A stretch of 63,721 bases of DNA from Synechococcus sp. HJ21-Hayes (GTDB taxonomy: Bacteria > Cyanobacteriota > Cyanobacteriia > PCC-6307 > Cyanobiaceae): NCBI RefSeq assembly GCF_024345835.1, contig NZ_JAGQBW010000017.1, forward strand, positions 1 through 63,721. Direction: 5' to 3'. A program made the position numbers and the translations under genes. Shown here one piece after another: positions 49,672 to 56,759 of the stretch. Each line of letters starts with the position of its first letter. The stretch's first letter is position 1. Under the pieces are notes generated by a model, which was given only the letters and a program-made list of their open reading frames with translations, was not told the origin of the DNA and searched no databases.

Positions 49672-50808
49672 TTAGCTATCGAGAACCTCAATCTCTAGTT
49701 GGTTTCTATTCTTTTCCAAGCTCCCTTCACCGAGAGCCTGAGCAGCTTGCGAAGGGTCAGCCTGAGATAGGCCATCCTGACTTAGGCCTTCACGTTTATT
49801 GCCTCTATTGACTCCCTCTCCAGAAGAGCCCCTTCGGTTTCTAGTGGTCGGCTTTCTCCGGCTTCCACGCTCTGCATCTGAGTCTTTGCCTCGAAAATAA
49901 GAGGGAGTCTCCTGTCTTGTCGTGAGCTCATATTTACCCTGGATACCCCAGATTTCAAGCGATCCTCGTCCCTCAAGCCGTGGCAACTCCCTTGAATTGT
50001 GGGGTGCATGCCAAATGGCAACAGTGGCATTATCTTTGCCACCCGTCCATTCAGAGATGGCAATTAGACGCTTAGCCATCTCAACAATGCCAGGGGAATT
50101 CCTGACCAATTCATCGAACACTGGACCATGAAGCCCATGAGCTCCATCGCTGGTCAGGAATAGACACTTGAATGGCGACGGCAACCCATTGAGATTGATA
50201 CGATGCGGAACAATCCCCTTGCCAAGCCCAACAAACTGGAGCAGTTCTCCAAGTTTTCCGACTGCACTGGGCACCGCGATATCGGAAAGCGCATTGCCCA
50301 GCGTGTCATCTTTCGAGAACTGTATTAACTGGCTGTCCTCAAGGAGGCCATAGATCCGACTATCGCCAACGTTGACGCCTGCCATTTCTCCGTCACTGGA
50401 GATAGCCACCGAAGATAGAGTCGCCCCTCCGCGTCCGCCAAAGCGGCGGTACACGTCTTCATTCGCAGCTTCAACAGCGGCACAGAGATGGTCGGCAAGG
50501 CTGCCGTGTTTCTTGGTAGAGAATGCGGCAACAAAGGAGCTCAATGCAAGCTCCGCCGCTGTGGCGCCCTCAACCATACCTCCCATGCCGTCGCATAGAA
50601 CAATGGCTTCAAGGACTGGCCATGCCTCTACCTGAGGGAGCAGTCGAAGAAATAGAGTTCTGTCCTGATTCTCTTCACGACGTCCTATTGAACTTGAGAA
50701 AGATACCGATCTCTTCTCAACGACGTAAGTTCCTGAGTGCTCTCCTTGGCTGAGCCATCGGAGTGTCGCCGATTTGACCTCTTCGCGGAAGGAGCCAGCC
50801 GGAGCCAC
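49672..50808 (-). CDS. PP2C-family Ser/Thr phosphatase
   Basis: 378 residues. PP2C motifs: REENQDR near 46-52, VLCDGMGGMVEG near 70-81, GDSRIYGLLE, LTSDGAHG and GGKDNATVAIW near 265-275, giving the full metal site. The last 100 residues are low-complexity, charged and Gln/Ser-rich (EGLSQDGLSQADPSQAAQAL), perhaps a phosphorylated tail. It is the first gene of the phosphatase-kinase-kinase operon and should reset the two kinases. Confidence 0.88.
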   Translation of the reverse strand: MAPAGSFREEVKSATLRWLSQGEHSGTYVVEKRSVSFSSSIGRREENQDRTLFLRLLPQVEAWPVLEAIVLCDGMGGMVEGATAAELALSSFVAAFSTKKHGSLADHLCAAVEAANEDVYRRFGGRGGATLSSVAISSDGEMAGVNVGDSRIYGLLEDSQLIQFSKDDTLGNALSDIAVPSAVGKLGELLQFVGLGKGIVPHRINLNGLPSPFKCLFLTSDGAHGLHGPVFDELVRNSPGIVEMAKRLIAISEWTGGKDNATVAIWHAPHNSRELPRLEGRGSLEIWGIQGKYELTTRQETPSYFRGKDSDAERGSRRKPTTRNRRGSSGEGVNRGNKREGLSQDGLSQADPSQAAQALGEGSLEKNRNQLEIEVLDS

Positions 50809-50963
50809 CTTGGCGACAGTGCACTGCCAGGACAGCCTAGGCGTGGACTTGCTTCTTGGCTTGCTGCTGGCTCTGACTCTGCAACCATCGGAGGAGCCTC
50901 AGGCCGCTGCTGAATGTCTAAGGTATCGGCAGCGTTATCAGGTGCGGCTTCCGGGCTACCGAC

Positions 50964-51617
50964 TCAGCGCAGCCTTTCACAGGCTTGCCCATCGCCGTTG
51001 CCATCGAGATAGGTGTGACCCTGGCGCAGCAGCTCCTGGGCAAGGTCGTAGGAGCCGATCTCGCTGCAGCGGTAACGCCGCCCACCGGGAGTGGTGCCAT
51101 CGGGGAACACCGTTGCGTTGCGGCTTCGCCGGAAATCCCAGGGCCGCGTGATCCCTCCCGGCAGCTGCCAGACCCCGTACCGCCGCCGGCTGGCACGAAA
51201 CTCGGCGTCGAGATAATCCTGGGCATTGCAGCCGGCCAGGTATTGCCGATAGGCAAAGGCCTGGCCGTCCTCCACCATCGCCAGGTTGATGTTGATCTCG
51301 CTGATCACCTCCGCCACCGTGCGCCCGTAGCGGTCGATGGTCTTGACCTCAAGCGACACCTCACGGCCAATCGGCAGGCGCTGCTGCAGGAAGCGCCGTG
51401 CCTGCTGCCCCCAGGGGCTCTGAGCCGTTTCGGGAGCATCAATACAGGCCAGCCTCACCGTGATGGCCCTGCCACCCTGGCGGACACGGATGGTGTCGCC
51501 GTCGCCGATCGAGAGCATCTCTCCCTTGAGGGTCTGAGCCGAACCGGCCCCTTGCAGGACAGCAGCCAGAACCAACAGCAGGGGCAGCCAGCGCGATGCC
51601 ATCGCTGGAGTCTGCAT
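50964..51617 (-). CDS. secreted thermonuclease-like nuclease (SNase) with excalibur-type tail
   Basis: 217 residues from the ATG at 51617. A signal peptide (WLPLLLVLAAVLQGAGSAQ) is followed by the SNase fold: IGDGDTIRVRQ, VRLACIDAPET (Arg and Asp of the active site) and DRYGRTVAEV (second Arg). The tail YDLAQELLRQGHTYLDGNGDGQACERL is the excalibur calcium-binding motif. It should degrade DNA or RNA outside the cytoplasm. A larger start at 51782 is possible but would spoil the signal peptide. Confidence 0.85.
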   Translation of the reverse strand: MQTPAMASRWLPLLLVLAAVLQGAGSAQTLKGEMLSIGDGDTIRVRQGGRAITVRLACIDAPETAQSPWGQQARRFLQQRLPIGREVSLEVKTIDRYGRTVAEVISEININLAMVEDGQAFAYRQYLAGCNAQDYLDAEFRASRRRYGVWQLPGGITRPWDFRRSRNATVFPDGTTPGGRRYRCSEIGSYDLAQELLRQGHTYLDGNGDGQACERLR

Positions 51618-51681
51618 CCCTGGCACTTCTATGCGCTGGGACATTCCTTTGCAGCTGACCGAACCGGCAAGGCAACCTGAG

Positions 51682-52026
51682 ATGAGCTCCGGAATGTCGA
51701 TGCAACCGACCTGGCTGTGGCTGACGCTTGCACTCACACTGGCCAGCGGATCAGACCTGGCCCAGCAACCGGTGCGACCCATCCCGAAAGTGGGAGGGTG
51801 TCCATTGGGCTACTACAGCTCAGGCAGCTACTGCGTGCCGAGCAGCAGCGGCAATGCCCGCGGCGCCATTGAGAAAACGGGCAACAGCTGCCCTCTGGGC
51901 TTCTACTCATCAGGCAGCTACTGCCTCAGCAGCCCCAGCAATGAGCGTGAGGCGATCCAGAAGAGCGGCAACTCCTGCCCGCTGGGCTGGTTCAGCTCCG
52001 GCAGCTACTGCGTCAAGAGCCGCTGA
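51682..52026 (+). CDS. secreted protein with three CPLG-YSSGSYC repeats
   Basis: 114 residues from the ATG at 51682. Signal peptide (WLWLTLALTLASGSDLAQQ), then three copies of a Cys-bounded unit: CPLGYYSSGSYC, CPLGFYSSGSYC and CPLGWFSSGSYC, spaced by about 20 residues. Each probably forms one disulphide-closed loop. I know no function for it. It is divergent from the thermonuclease gene and overlaps only its leader. Confidence 0.65.
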   Translation: MSSGMSMQPTWLWLTLALTLASGSDLAQQPVRPIPKVGGCPLGYYSSGSYCVPSSSGNARGAIEKTGNSCPLGFYSSGSYCLSSPSNEREAIQKSGNSCPLGWFSSGSYCVKSR

Positions 52027-52031
52027 TCGCC

Positions 52032-52200
52032 ATGGGCTTCCGCTTTCGCCGCTCTGCACGCCTTGGCCCGCTGCGCTTCAACTTCGCCAAGGGGGGCCTC
52101 AGCTCGATCTCCGTTGGCGGGCGGGGCGCATCCTTCAACATCCCGTTGAGCCGCAGCGGCGGGGCCCGCACCACCGTGGGGCTGCCAGCTGATCTCCTCC
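52032..52200 (+). pseudogene. DUF4236-type protein, 3' end replaced
   Basis: MGFRFRRSARLGPLRFNFAKG followed by ISVGGRGASFNI and ARTTVGLP is the DUF4236 pattern of small glycine-rich proteins. After about residue 55 (nucleotide 52195) the reading continues to 52451, but that stretch is antisense to a Nudix gene fragment, so the natural C-terminus is gone. It may still make a fusion protein of 139 residues. It starts 5 bp after the CPLG-repeat gene. Confidence 0.55.
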
Positions 52201-52365
52201 AGCAGCTCCCTTCGCAGTGCCTGCTCCGGCGTCTCGCCCGGATCGAGGTGGCCACCAAAGAGACCCCCAGCAGCCAGGGGCCACGATCGAGGGGATCTCA
52301 TCGCGTAGCTGCACGAGCCAGCGACCCTGCCGCTCCAGCATCGCCAGGGCGACTTCAACGGTCAT
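52185..52365 (-). pseudogene. Nudix hydrolase remnant
   Basis: From the ATG at 52365: MTVEVALAMLERQGRWLVQL, then RDEIPSIVAPGCWG. The Nudix box (GGHLDPGETPEQALRRELLEEI) follows in another frame; removing one C from the C5 run at 52264-52268 restores it. The protein stops making sense after about 60 residues, where the DUF4236 gene comes in from the other side. It is a truncated, frameshifted gene. Two genes lost their 3' ends at one junction near 52190. Confidence 0.6.
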
Positions 52366-52374
52366 GGATCGACC

Positions 52375-52641
52375 TCAGGCCGCTGCCGGCCGGCGCTGTT
52401 GGGTGGCGTAGAGCGCGGCTCCGCCGGCCGCCAGCAGTAGGCCACCGCTAACGGCCAGGAACACCAGGGTCTGAAGCAACAACAGGGTGATGCCCAGAGC
52501 TGACCCAGCCGCAATCTGCACCCTGGCCTTGATCAGCATGGTGAGCAGCAGCACCACCGTGGCCTTGAGGGCCAGCACCTTGGCCGTGCTGAACGGGCAG
52601 AACGGGTTCAGAAGCACAGCGAGACCACGACGTGAGCTCAT
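52375..52641 (-). CDS. small membrane protein
   Basis: 88 residues with two hydrophobic stretches (KVLALKATVVLLLTML about 21-36; LGITLLLLQTLVFLAVSGGLLL about 49-70). Short charged ends. No family recognised. It sits 9 bp from the Nudix remnant start and shares its strand. Confidence 0.55.
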   Translation of the reverse strand: MSSRRGLAVLLNPFCPFSTAKVLALKATVVLLLTMLIKARVQIAAGSALGITLLLLQTLVFLAVSGGLLLAAGGAALYATQQRRPAAA

Positions 52642-52674
52642 GCTGGCGGACTGAACCGGCAGCGGTGGCTGGCC

Positions 52675-52959
52675 TCAGGCCCGCGGCGGTTCCGGCGGAA
52701 TCCACTGCGGTGAGCAGGCGCGCCAACCCAGCTGCCGCTTCTGGTTCCAGAGCTTGATGGCCTGCTCCCGTGTCAGCTCCTTGCGGCGTTTGAGCAGCGG
52801 AGTCGCTTCCCCCGAGATGAGCTGCCCCAGCGTGACCTCCAGAGCCTGGCACCAGCGGTCGTAGCGGAGCGGCTTGAAATGCAGCACCTGCCGGCCATCA
52901 CTGATCCACCCCTCCTGCGGGGAGAGCGGCGGTCGACCGGGCCTGTCTGTCACGTTCAT
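52675..52959 (-). CDS. small cyanobacterial-type protein, DUF1651-like
   Basis: 94 residues. GWISDGRQVLHFKP, TPLLKRRKELTREQAIKLW and KRQLGWRACSPQWIPP fit the pattern I remember for DUF1651, a family of short proteins from Synechococcus and Prochlorococcus. The family name is a moderately sure recall. Function unknown. It helps place the host among picocyanobacteria. Confidence 0.5.
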   Translation of the reverse strand: MNVTDRPGRPPLSPQEGWISDGRQVLHFKPLRYDRWCQALEVTLGQLISGEATPLLKRRKELTREQAIKLWNQKRQLGWRACSPQWIPPEPPRA

Positions 52960-52966
52960 CGGCCGT

Positions 52967-53311
52967 TCAAGCCACCTCCGGCGCCCAGCCGCGACTGCGC
53001 GTCATGTCATCGGTCCAGCCCTGGCAGCGGCTGGTGAGGTGCTCGCCGTAGGCGATCAGCCCTTGGTGCAGCTGGCAGGTGAGCACTGGGATGCAGTTCA
53101 CACCGGCGTGATGCCTGAACCAGTGGCAGGTCATGCAGACCTTGCGGCTGCGGGTCTTGAACAGCACCTGTCCGTCGAGATACGGCCACTCCTCGATCGG
53201 GGTTTCAAGCCGGGCTGCCAGGGCCGCTGGCCGGGGAGAGGGATGCCCATGAAACCTCCAGACGCGTACACCTGTACTAGCACGGGTTCGAGGAGTTGGC
53301 TGCCGCGGCAT
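52967..53311 (-). CDS. small Cys/His-rich protein under a LexA box
   Basis: ETPIEEWPYLDGQVLFKTRS is followed by CMTCHWFRHHAGVNCIPVLTC, QLHQGLIAYGEHLTSRC and QGW, a cluster of four or five Cys and several His that looks like a zinc-binding fold. The start is unsure: the ATG at 53311 would place the LexA box inside the gene, while codons downstream of the box are only rare-type starts (CTG, GTG). It shares the box with the divergent gene at 53350. Function unknown. Confidence 0.5.
   Translation of the reverse strand: MPRQPTPRTRASTGVRVWRFHGHPSPRPAALAARLETPIEEWPYLDGQVLFKTRSRKVCMTCHWFRHHAGVNCIPVLTCQLHQGLIAYGEHLTSRCQGWTDDMTRSRGWAPEVA
53265..53278. promoter_or_regulatory. cyanobacterial LexA box (SOS operator)
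   Basis: On the minus strand this reads AGTACAGGTGTACG, a perfect match to the cyanobacterial consensus RGTACNNNDGTWCB. It lies between a leftward Cys/His-rich gene and a rightward small membrane protein gene, near the Rad52-type gene. Induction by DNA damage would fit an element that excises or replicates under stress. The match is exact; binding is an inference. Confidence 0.65.
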
Positions 53312-53349
53312 CTGGGGCTGGATACGGTTCAGGCAGAGGAGAGGTGCCG

Positions 53350-53544
53350 ATGCTCCGTGAACTCGTACTGGCGATCGGCATCCCCCTGCTGTTGCTGCTA
53401 TTGGCGGTGCTGGCAATGGAGCAGTGGCGCGATCAGCTACCGGTTTGGCTGCAGCGGTTGGCCGAGCGCCCGTCCTGGCTCTGGAACACCGGCATCGGGC
53501 TGATCATCGGCCTGTCGCTGCTGCGCTGGCTGCTGCAGCGCTGA
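53350..53544 (+). CDS. small two-helix membrane protein
   Basis: 64 residues from the ATG at 53350. Two hydrophobic segments (LVLAIGIPLLLLLLAVLAM; WNTGIGLIIGLSLLRWLL) with a short basic loop in between. It lies 70 bp downstream of the LexA box, so it may be SOS-induced; a holin-like or cell-division-inhibiting role is possible but unproven. It is convergent with the Rad52-type gene, 3 bp between stops. Confidence 0.55.
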   Translation: MLRELVLAIGIPLLLLLLAVLAMEQWRDQLPVWLQRLAERPSWLWNTGIGLIIGLSLLRWLLQR

Positions 53545-53547
53545 GGC

Positions 53548-54315
53548 TCATGCGGGGACAGGTTGGCGGTGTTCAGCCGAGCGCACGGATCGATGCGACA
53601 CCAGAAACGCCTCGATCCAGTCGTAGTGGCGCCGCTGGCAGATCCGATCGGCGATCGAGGGGGCATCAGGCGGTACCTGGAAGCGCTTGCGAAATGCCTT
53701 GGTGAACCCCTCCAGCGCCGGGCGCGGCAGGCCCCCCACAGTGGCCAGGATCTGCTGGATGGTGGCGGGATCGAGGGGCTCAAGGCCCATCTCTGCCATG
53801 GGCTCGGCAGCGGCGCTGTTGCACTGAGGTGCCGGTGAGTGGCGGGCTGACGTGGGAGCGGATGAGCTAGTGACCTCCCGCTGCTGCTTGTCGTAGAGCG
53901 CCAACCCGAAGGGATTGCCAAAGGTCATCAGGGCCCTCTTCATGGCGTCGGTCTCGGCCTCCTTGATGGCGGACTCATGGGCCTGGCCCAGGTCGGCGTC
54001 GATGCCGTGACCGGCACCGCTGCCCTCACGAATGACATCCCCAACGCTGATCCGAACGCGGGCGGTGTAGGTGACGCCCCAGCCTGCGCGGTTGCTGCTG
54101 CCGAGGGTGCGCTCCCGTTCGGCGACGCACTGCACGGCGATGGTTTCGCGCTGCCAGCCGTCAAAGCCAAAGATGCGGTTGGCCTCGGCGATGGCCTGCC
54201 AACCCTCCAGGTAGGCCAGGGACCGCCCGGCCTGGCTGCGGGTCTGGACCTTGGCCCGATCGAGAGGTGCCGATAGGGCGGCGATCTGTTCGGGGGAGAA
54301 GGCGGTGGTGTCCAT
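53548..54315 (-). CDS. Rad52/22-family single-strand annealing protein
   Basis: 255 residues. AYLEGWQAIAEANRIFGFDGW, then GVTYTARVRISVGDVIREGSG and HESAIKEAETDAMKRALMTFGNPFGLALYD, is the Rad52/Rad22 signature. It anneals complementary single strands and pairs with an exonuclease (the one at 12480). Its last 55 residues are a module shared with the early protein at 5075-5800. The gene lies at the right end of the element with the Gp157-like gene upstream. Confidence 0.86.
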   Translation of the reverse strand: MDTTAFSPEQIAALSAPLDRAKVQTRSQAGRSLAYLEGWQAIAEANRIFGFDGWQRETIAVQCVAERERTLGSSNRAGWGVTYTARVRISVGDVIREGSGAGHGIDADLGQAHESAIKEAETDAMKRALMTFGNPFGLALYDKQQREVTSSSAPTSARHSPAPQCNSAAAEPMAEMGLEPLDPATIQQILATVGGLPRPALEGFTKAFRKRFQVPPDAPSIADRICQRRHYDWIEAFLVSHRSVRSAEHRQPVPA

Positions 54316-54402
54316 GGAGGTGCTCCTTGTGCGGTGAGATGCGGAAGGAAGAAATGCGGGCCCGCTCCTGCTGCGGACCCATGGCGAGACGACCTTTGGC
54401 CG

Positions 54403-55032
54403 TCAGTGGATGCGCCAGGACCGGCGGGAGAGGAGCTGGGCACCGGCGATCTGGCGGCCGGCCTTGAGGGCTTCCTTGATGGCGGCCTTATCCGGCTGGG
54501 TGGTGGTTTTGACGGCGAGCCATTCGGGATCGAGAGCCTCTTCGTCGTCGATCACCACCGCCTGAGATTTGCGGCTGCTGAGCTCGTGATCGGGGAAGGA
54601 GAAGCGGGTGGCCGCCGGCTGCAGCTGGGTGAGGACAAACACCAGCGACTCCTCCAGCGCATCGGCCCGGCCGGCATCGCCGCGGGCCAGATCGCTGAGG
54701 CGCTTGGCCTGCTGCTGGCGGTAGGCGGCCTGGCCGCGGAGGTGCTCGATCACCCAGCAGGTGGCATCGGCCTTGGTAGCAAGCGCTGCCTTGTTGCCCT
54801 CTTCTGCCAGGAGGGCAGCTTCCAGCTCAGCGAGGGCCAGGGCCCGCTGTTCGGGGTCATCGGTTTCCAGCTGCTGGGCCAGCTGGCCGATGGCGGTGGT
54901 GAGTTCCTGGGCCTCGATCCCCAGCTGCCAGAGGGAGCTGGAACGCTGCAGCGAACAGGCAGGGCCATTTGCCGAGGGGGCTGCCGCGGGGAAATCAGCT
55001 GGGGCTGCGGGAATGGGAGTGAGAACAGGCAT
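54403..55032 (-). CDS. phage Gp157-like protein
   Basis: 209 residues from the ATG at 55032 (MPVLTPIPAAP). A helical middle (LEAALLAEEGNKAALATKADA, then YRQQQAKRLSDLARGDAGRADAL) and a compact C-terminal part (AVKTTTQPDKAAIKEALKAGR with QLLSRRSWRI) are the Siphovirus Gp157 layout: a coiled coil followed by the conserved KAAIK-type ending. Such proteins lie in phage recombination and ssDNA-handling operons and have been linked to phage resistance in Streptococcus. Here it precedes the Rad52-type gene. Confidence 0.7.
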   Translation of the reverse strand: MPVLTPIPAAPADFPAAAPSANGPACSLQRSSSLWQLGIEAQELTTAIGQLAQQLETDDPEQRALALAELEAALLAEEGNKAALATKADATCWVIEHLRGQAAYRQQQAKRLSDLARGDAGRADALEESLVFVLTQLQPAATRFSFPDHELSSRKSQAVVIDDEEALDPEWLAVKTTTQPDKAAIKEALKAGRQIAGAQLLSRRSWRIH

Positions 55033-55103
55033 GACGGCGTGAGGAATGAAGGACGTGGGAACGGAACGCAGCGCCGATGGCGCGGAAGGCTTGTGCTGAG
55101 GGC

Positions 55104-55598
55104 TCAGCAGCGGGCGAGGACTGGAGCAGCCCAGAGCCCTGCCGATGGACTGACCTGCGCAACCGAAATCGGCACGGGGGAGCGGGAGGCCATGCGGCGC
55201 GCCTGCTGCACGAGCGATGCCGTGCCGGCCCCACCGGGGAACGCCAACACCAACACCGAGACCTGACGGCCGGGGGAAGAGTGAGCCAAGGCCCGGGCAA
55301 CGGCCTGCTCCAGCAGCTCGCGATTGCGAATGGGCCCAGCGGCCCGCCCGTGCCGCTGCCACTGGGCCGGCATCACCAGAGCGGACCAACCCAGCTGATG
55401 GGCAGCGCGGCCGATGGCGGCATCGGCGCCACGGGCACCGCCGTGGAGCAGCAGGTGCACCATCCGACCCCCGGAGCGGGTGAGCAGCTCAGCGGCAACC
55501 CGCTGATGGGGCCAGGCCAGATCACGGCCACCACCAGCCGCGATCACCAGAGAGCGAGCCGGGGCAATCTCCGGCCGCGATGGACTACATAAAGCCAT
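55104..55598 (-). CDS. SLOG-fold protein (DUF2493/YspA-like)
   Basis: 164 residues from the ATG at 55598. SLVIAAGGGRDLAWPHQRVAA near the start, LLHGGARGADAAIGRAAHQL in the middle and VLVLAFPGGAGTASLVQQAR near the end are the Rossmann-like SLOG motifs: a Gly-rich nucleotide loop and a GG-x-G-T-x-x base site. SLOG proteins bind or cleave nucleotide-type ligands, and some work in anti-phage signalling. Its ligand is unknown. It is the outermost gene at the right end of the element. Confidence 0.78.
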   Translation of the reverse strand: MALCSPSRPEIAPARSLVIAAGGGRDLAWPHQRVAAELLTRSGGRMVHLLLHGGARGADAAIGRAAHQLGWSALVMPAQWQRHGRAAGPIRNRELLEQAVARALAHSSPGRQVSVLVLAFPGGAGTASLVQQARRMASRSPVPISVAQVSPSAGLWAAPVLARC

Positions 55599-55622
55599 GG
55601 ATTCAGCTGTCGAACGTGACAA

Positions 55623-56189
55623 CTGATCGGGGCATCGAAGCCGCTCAGAGATACGCGGCCGGGATGGCGAGACCAGGGGGTGAGGTTGCCGCAGGCGATG
55701 GACTCGGGGCCCTTGGCGCAGCCCTTATTCTACCAGTACAAACGCACTTAAGGACAAGCAGATCCCCTGCAGGGCAATCGATCTACACAACACTGAGCCC
55801 CACGCGGCAGCAACGGCTTAATGAGGATCAAAACCATCAGATCAAGGCCAAATGATGCAATGGCCGCGCAGCCGCGCGAGGAAAAATGGAGCATCACCGC
55901 AGCTAAACACTGGTAACCAGCGACCAGGCCACCGCAGCCGCGGGAGAGCGACTATGCCCACCACCGCACCACCGACATCGGAGCGGAGGGCGGCGGCGGC
56001 TGGCCGATGCACGCCACGGCACAGCCGTGGCACGCTGAAGGACGGCCGTCGCCGACCGGAGCCTTGCGGCGCCCGTAGCGCCCAGCGACAAGGCCGGCCA
56101 ACCCCCTCCATCGAGCAGCTGCTTGCAAGACAGCTGCTCGATACTCAGAGACCGTCCCTGCCGCGCTTCGAGGGCCCTGGAACCCCAAA
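55623..56189. other. no gene recognised; right border region of the element
   Basis: About 570 bp between the SLOG gene and the arm sites. No frame has credible protein sequence, and I see no strong repeat. Open frames here are composition effects of GC-rich DNA. It may hold the right attachment arm and a promoter for the SLOG-Gp157-Rad52 operon. Confidence 0.45.
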
Positions 56190-56211
56190 CCTTCTCACAT
56201 TCCTTCTCACA
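56190..56211. repeat. integrase arm-type site candidates, right end
   Basis: Two direct copies of CCTTCTCACA, at 56190-56199 and 56202-56211, with the same 12-bp spacing as at the left end (643-664). They lie 65 bp from the right attachment repeat on the element side, as expected for arm sites of a tyrosine integrase. A further single copy at 56423-56432 belongs to the neighbouring integrase remnant. Confidence 0.6.
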
Positions 56212-56275
56212 CCTAAGGCAGGCGGACGCAAGACATCAGTGACAGCAAGAATTCTGGGCTTTTACAACCAGAGTT

Positions 56276-56334
56276 TTCTAAGCAGCCGGTCGATGGTTCG
56301 AATCCATCAGGGGGCGTTTCAGTCAGGGCCTGCT
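56276..56334 (+). repeat. attR: second copy of the 59-bp tRNA-fragment repeat
   Basis: Identical to 496-554 over all 59 bases and bounded on the left by element sequence (GAGTT). As at the left, no 5' half of the tRNA is present. It is directly followed by sequence homologous to the left end's integrase leader, so attR is also the attL of an adjacent, now truncated element. Confidence 0.85.
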
Positions 56335-56340
56335 CTCTCA

Positions 56341-56373
56341 GCCCAAAAGCCTTTCTGAGACTGGCTTTTGGGC
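56341..56373. terminator. copy of the 11-bp hairpin
   Basis: GCCCAAAAGCC (56341-56351) and GGCTTTTGGGC (56363-56373) match the hairpin at 561-593; one loop base differs. Conservation of the stems in a decayed copy suggests that they mattered to the parental element. Confidence 0.5.
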
Positions 56374-56421
56374 TGACAGGATTTGCCGGCTTCTGCTCGC
56401 CCGTGCCAGTCTGTGAGGAGC

Positions 56422-56700
56422 ACCTTCTCACATAGCAGCGGTCCCGGAATGGGATGTTCTGCTCCGCGGCGGCGTCCTGCGGGCCCTCGGCCAGAGGGGC
56501 TGCCGCAGTAGCTGGACGGTATCGAATTTCAGGGGACGAGCATCGCAAGCAGCTGCTCCTGCCATACCCCTGGGAGCCGGACCAACTCGAAGCCATGCGC
56601 GATGGCGTGGTGGCGGTCTATGAGGCTTTCCAGCACGGAGTCCCGCTTGAGCTGGCCATCGCAGAACTGGGTGCAGCCAAGGCCCCAGCACCTGGCTGGA
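56422..56700 (+). pseudogene. truncated remnant of a second related integrase
   Basis: The DNA from the attachment repeat to about 56685 is collinear with 555-950 at the left end, with many substitutions, loss of the ATG-containing stretch and a deletion of roughly 36 bp that breaks the frame. In the surviving frame HRKQLLLPYPWEPDQLEA and GVVAVYEAFQHGVPLELA match the N-terminus of the integrase at 664-1956. Homology stops near AAKAPAPG, and the rest of the gene is missing. It records a former tandem neighbour from the same family. Confidence 0.8.
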
Positions 56701-56759
56701 TGGTATTACCACCTTCACCGCTGATGGTGCCCGTTGGGCCACAGAGGCGAATGCGTTGA

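Larger units (their letters stand above)
496..56334. mobile_element. tRNA-targeted integrative element with capsid genes and BREX cargo
   Basis: The ends are defined by a 59-bp perfect direct repeat (496-554 and 56276-56334; one unit is 55,780 bp) carrying tRNA 3' sequence. A tyrosine integrase lies just inside the left end and CCTTCTCACA arm-type repeats lie near both ends. Inside are phage-type regulators, replication and recombination genes, terminase, portal, scaffold and capsid genes, a BREX operon, a kinase/phosphatase cassette and a toxin-antitoxin pair. I see no recognisable tail genes, which argues against an ordinary prophage and for a capsid-forming satellite or tycheposon-like element. 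The ends are directly seen; the class is inferred. Confidence 0.85.

Noticed and set aside
496-56334. Ordinary complete prophage
   Set aside because: No tail, tape-measure or baseplate genes recognised, and about 22 kb is non-phage cargo; unknown genes could still hide connectors, so the rejection is provisional.
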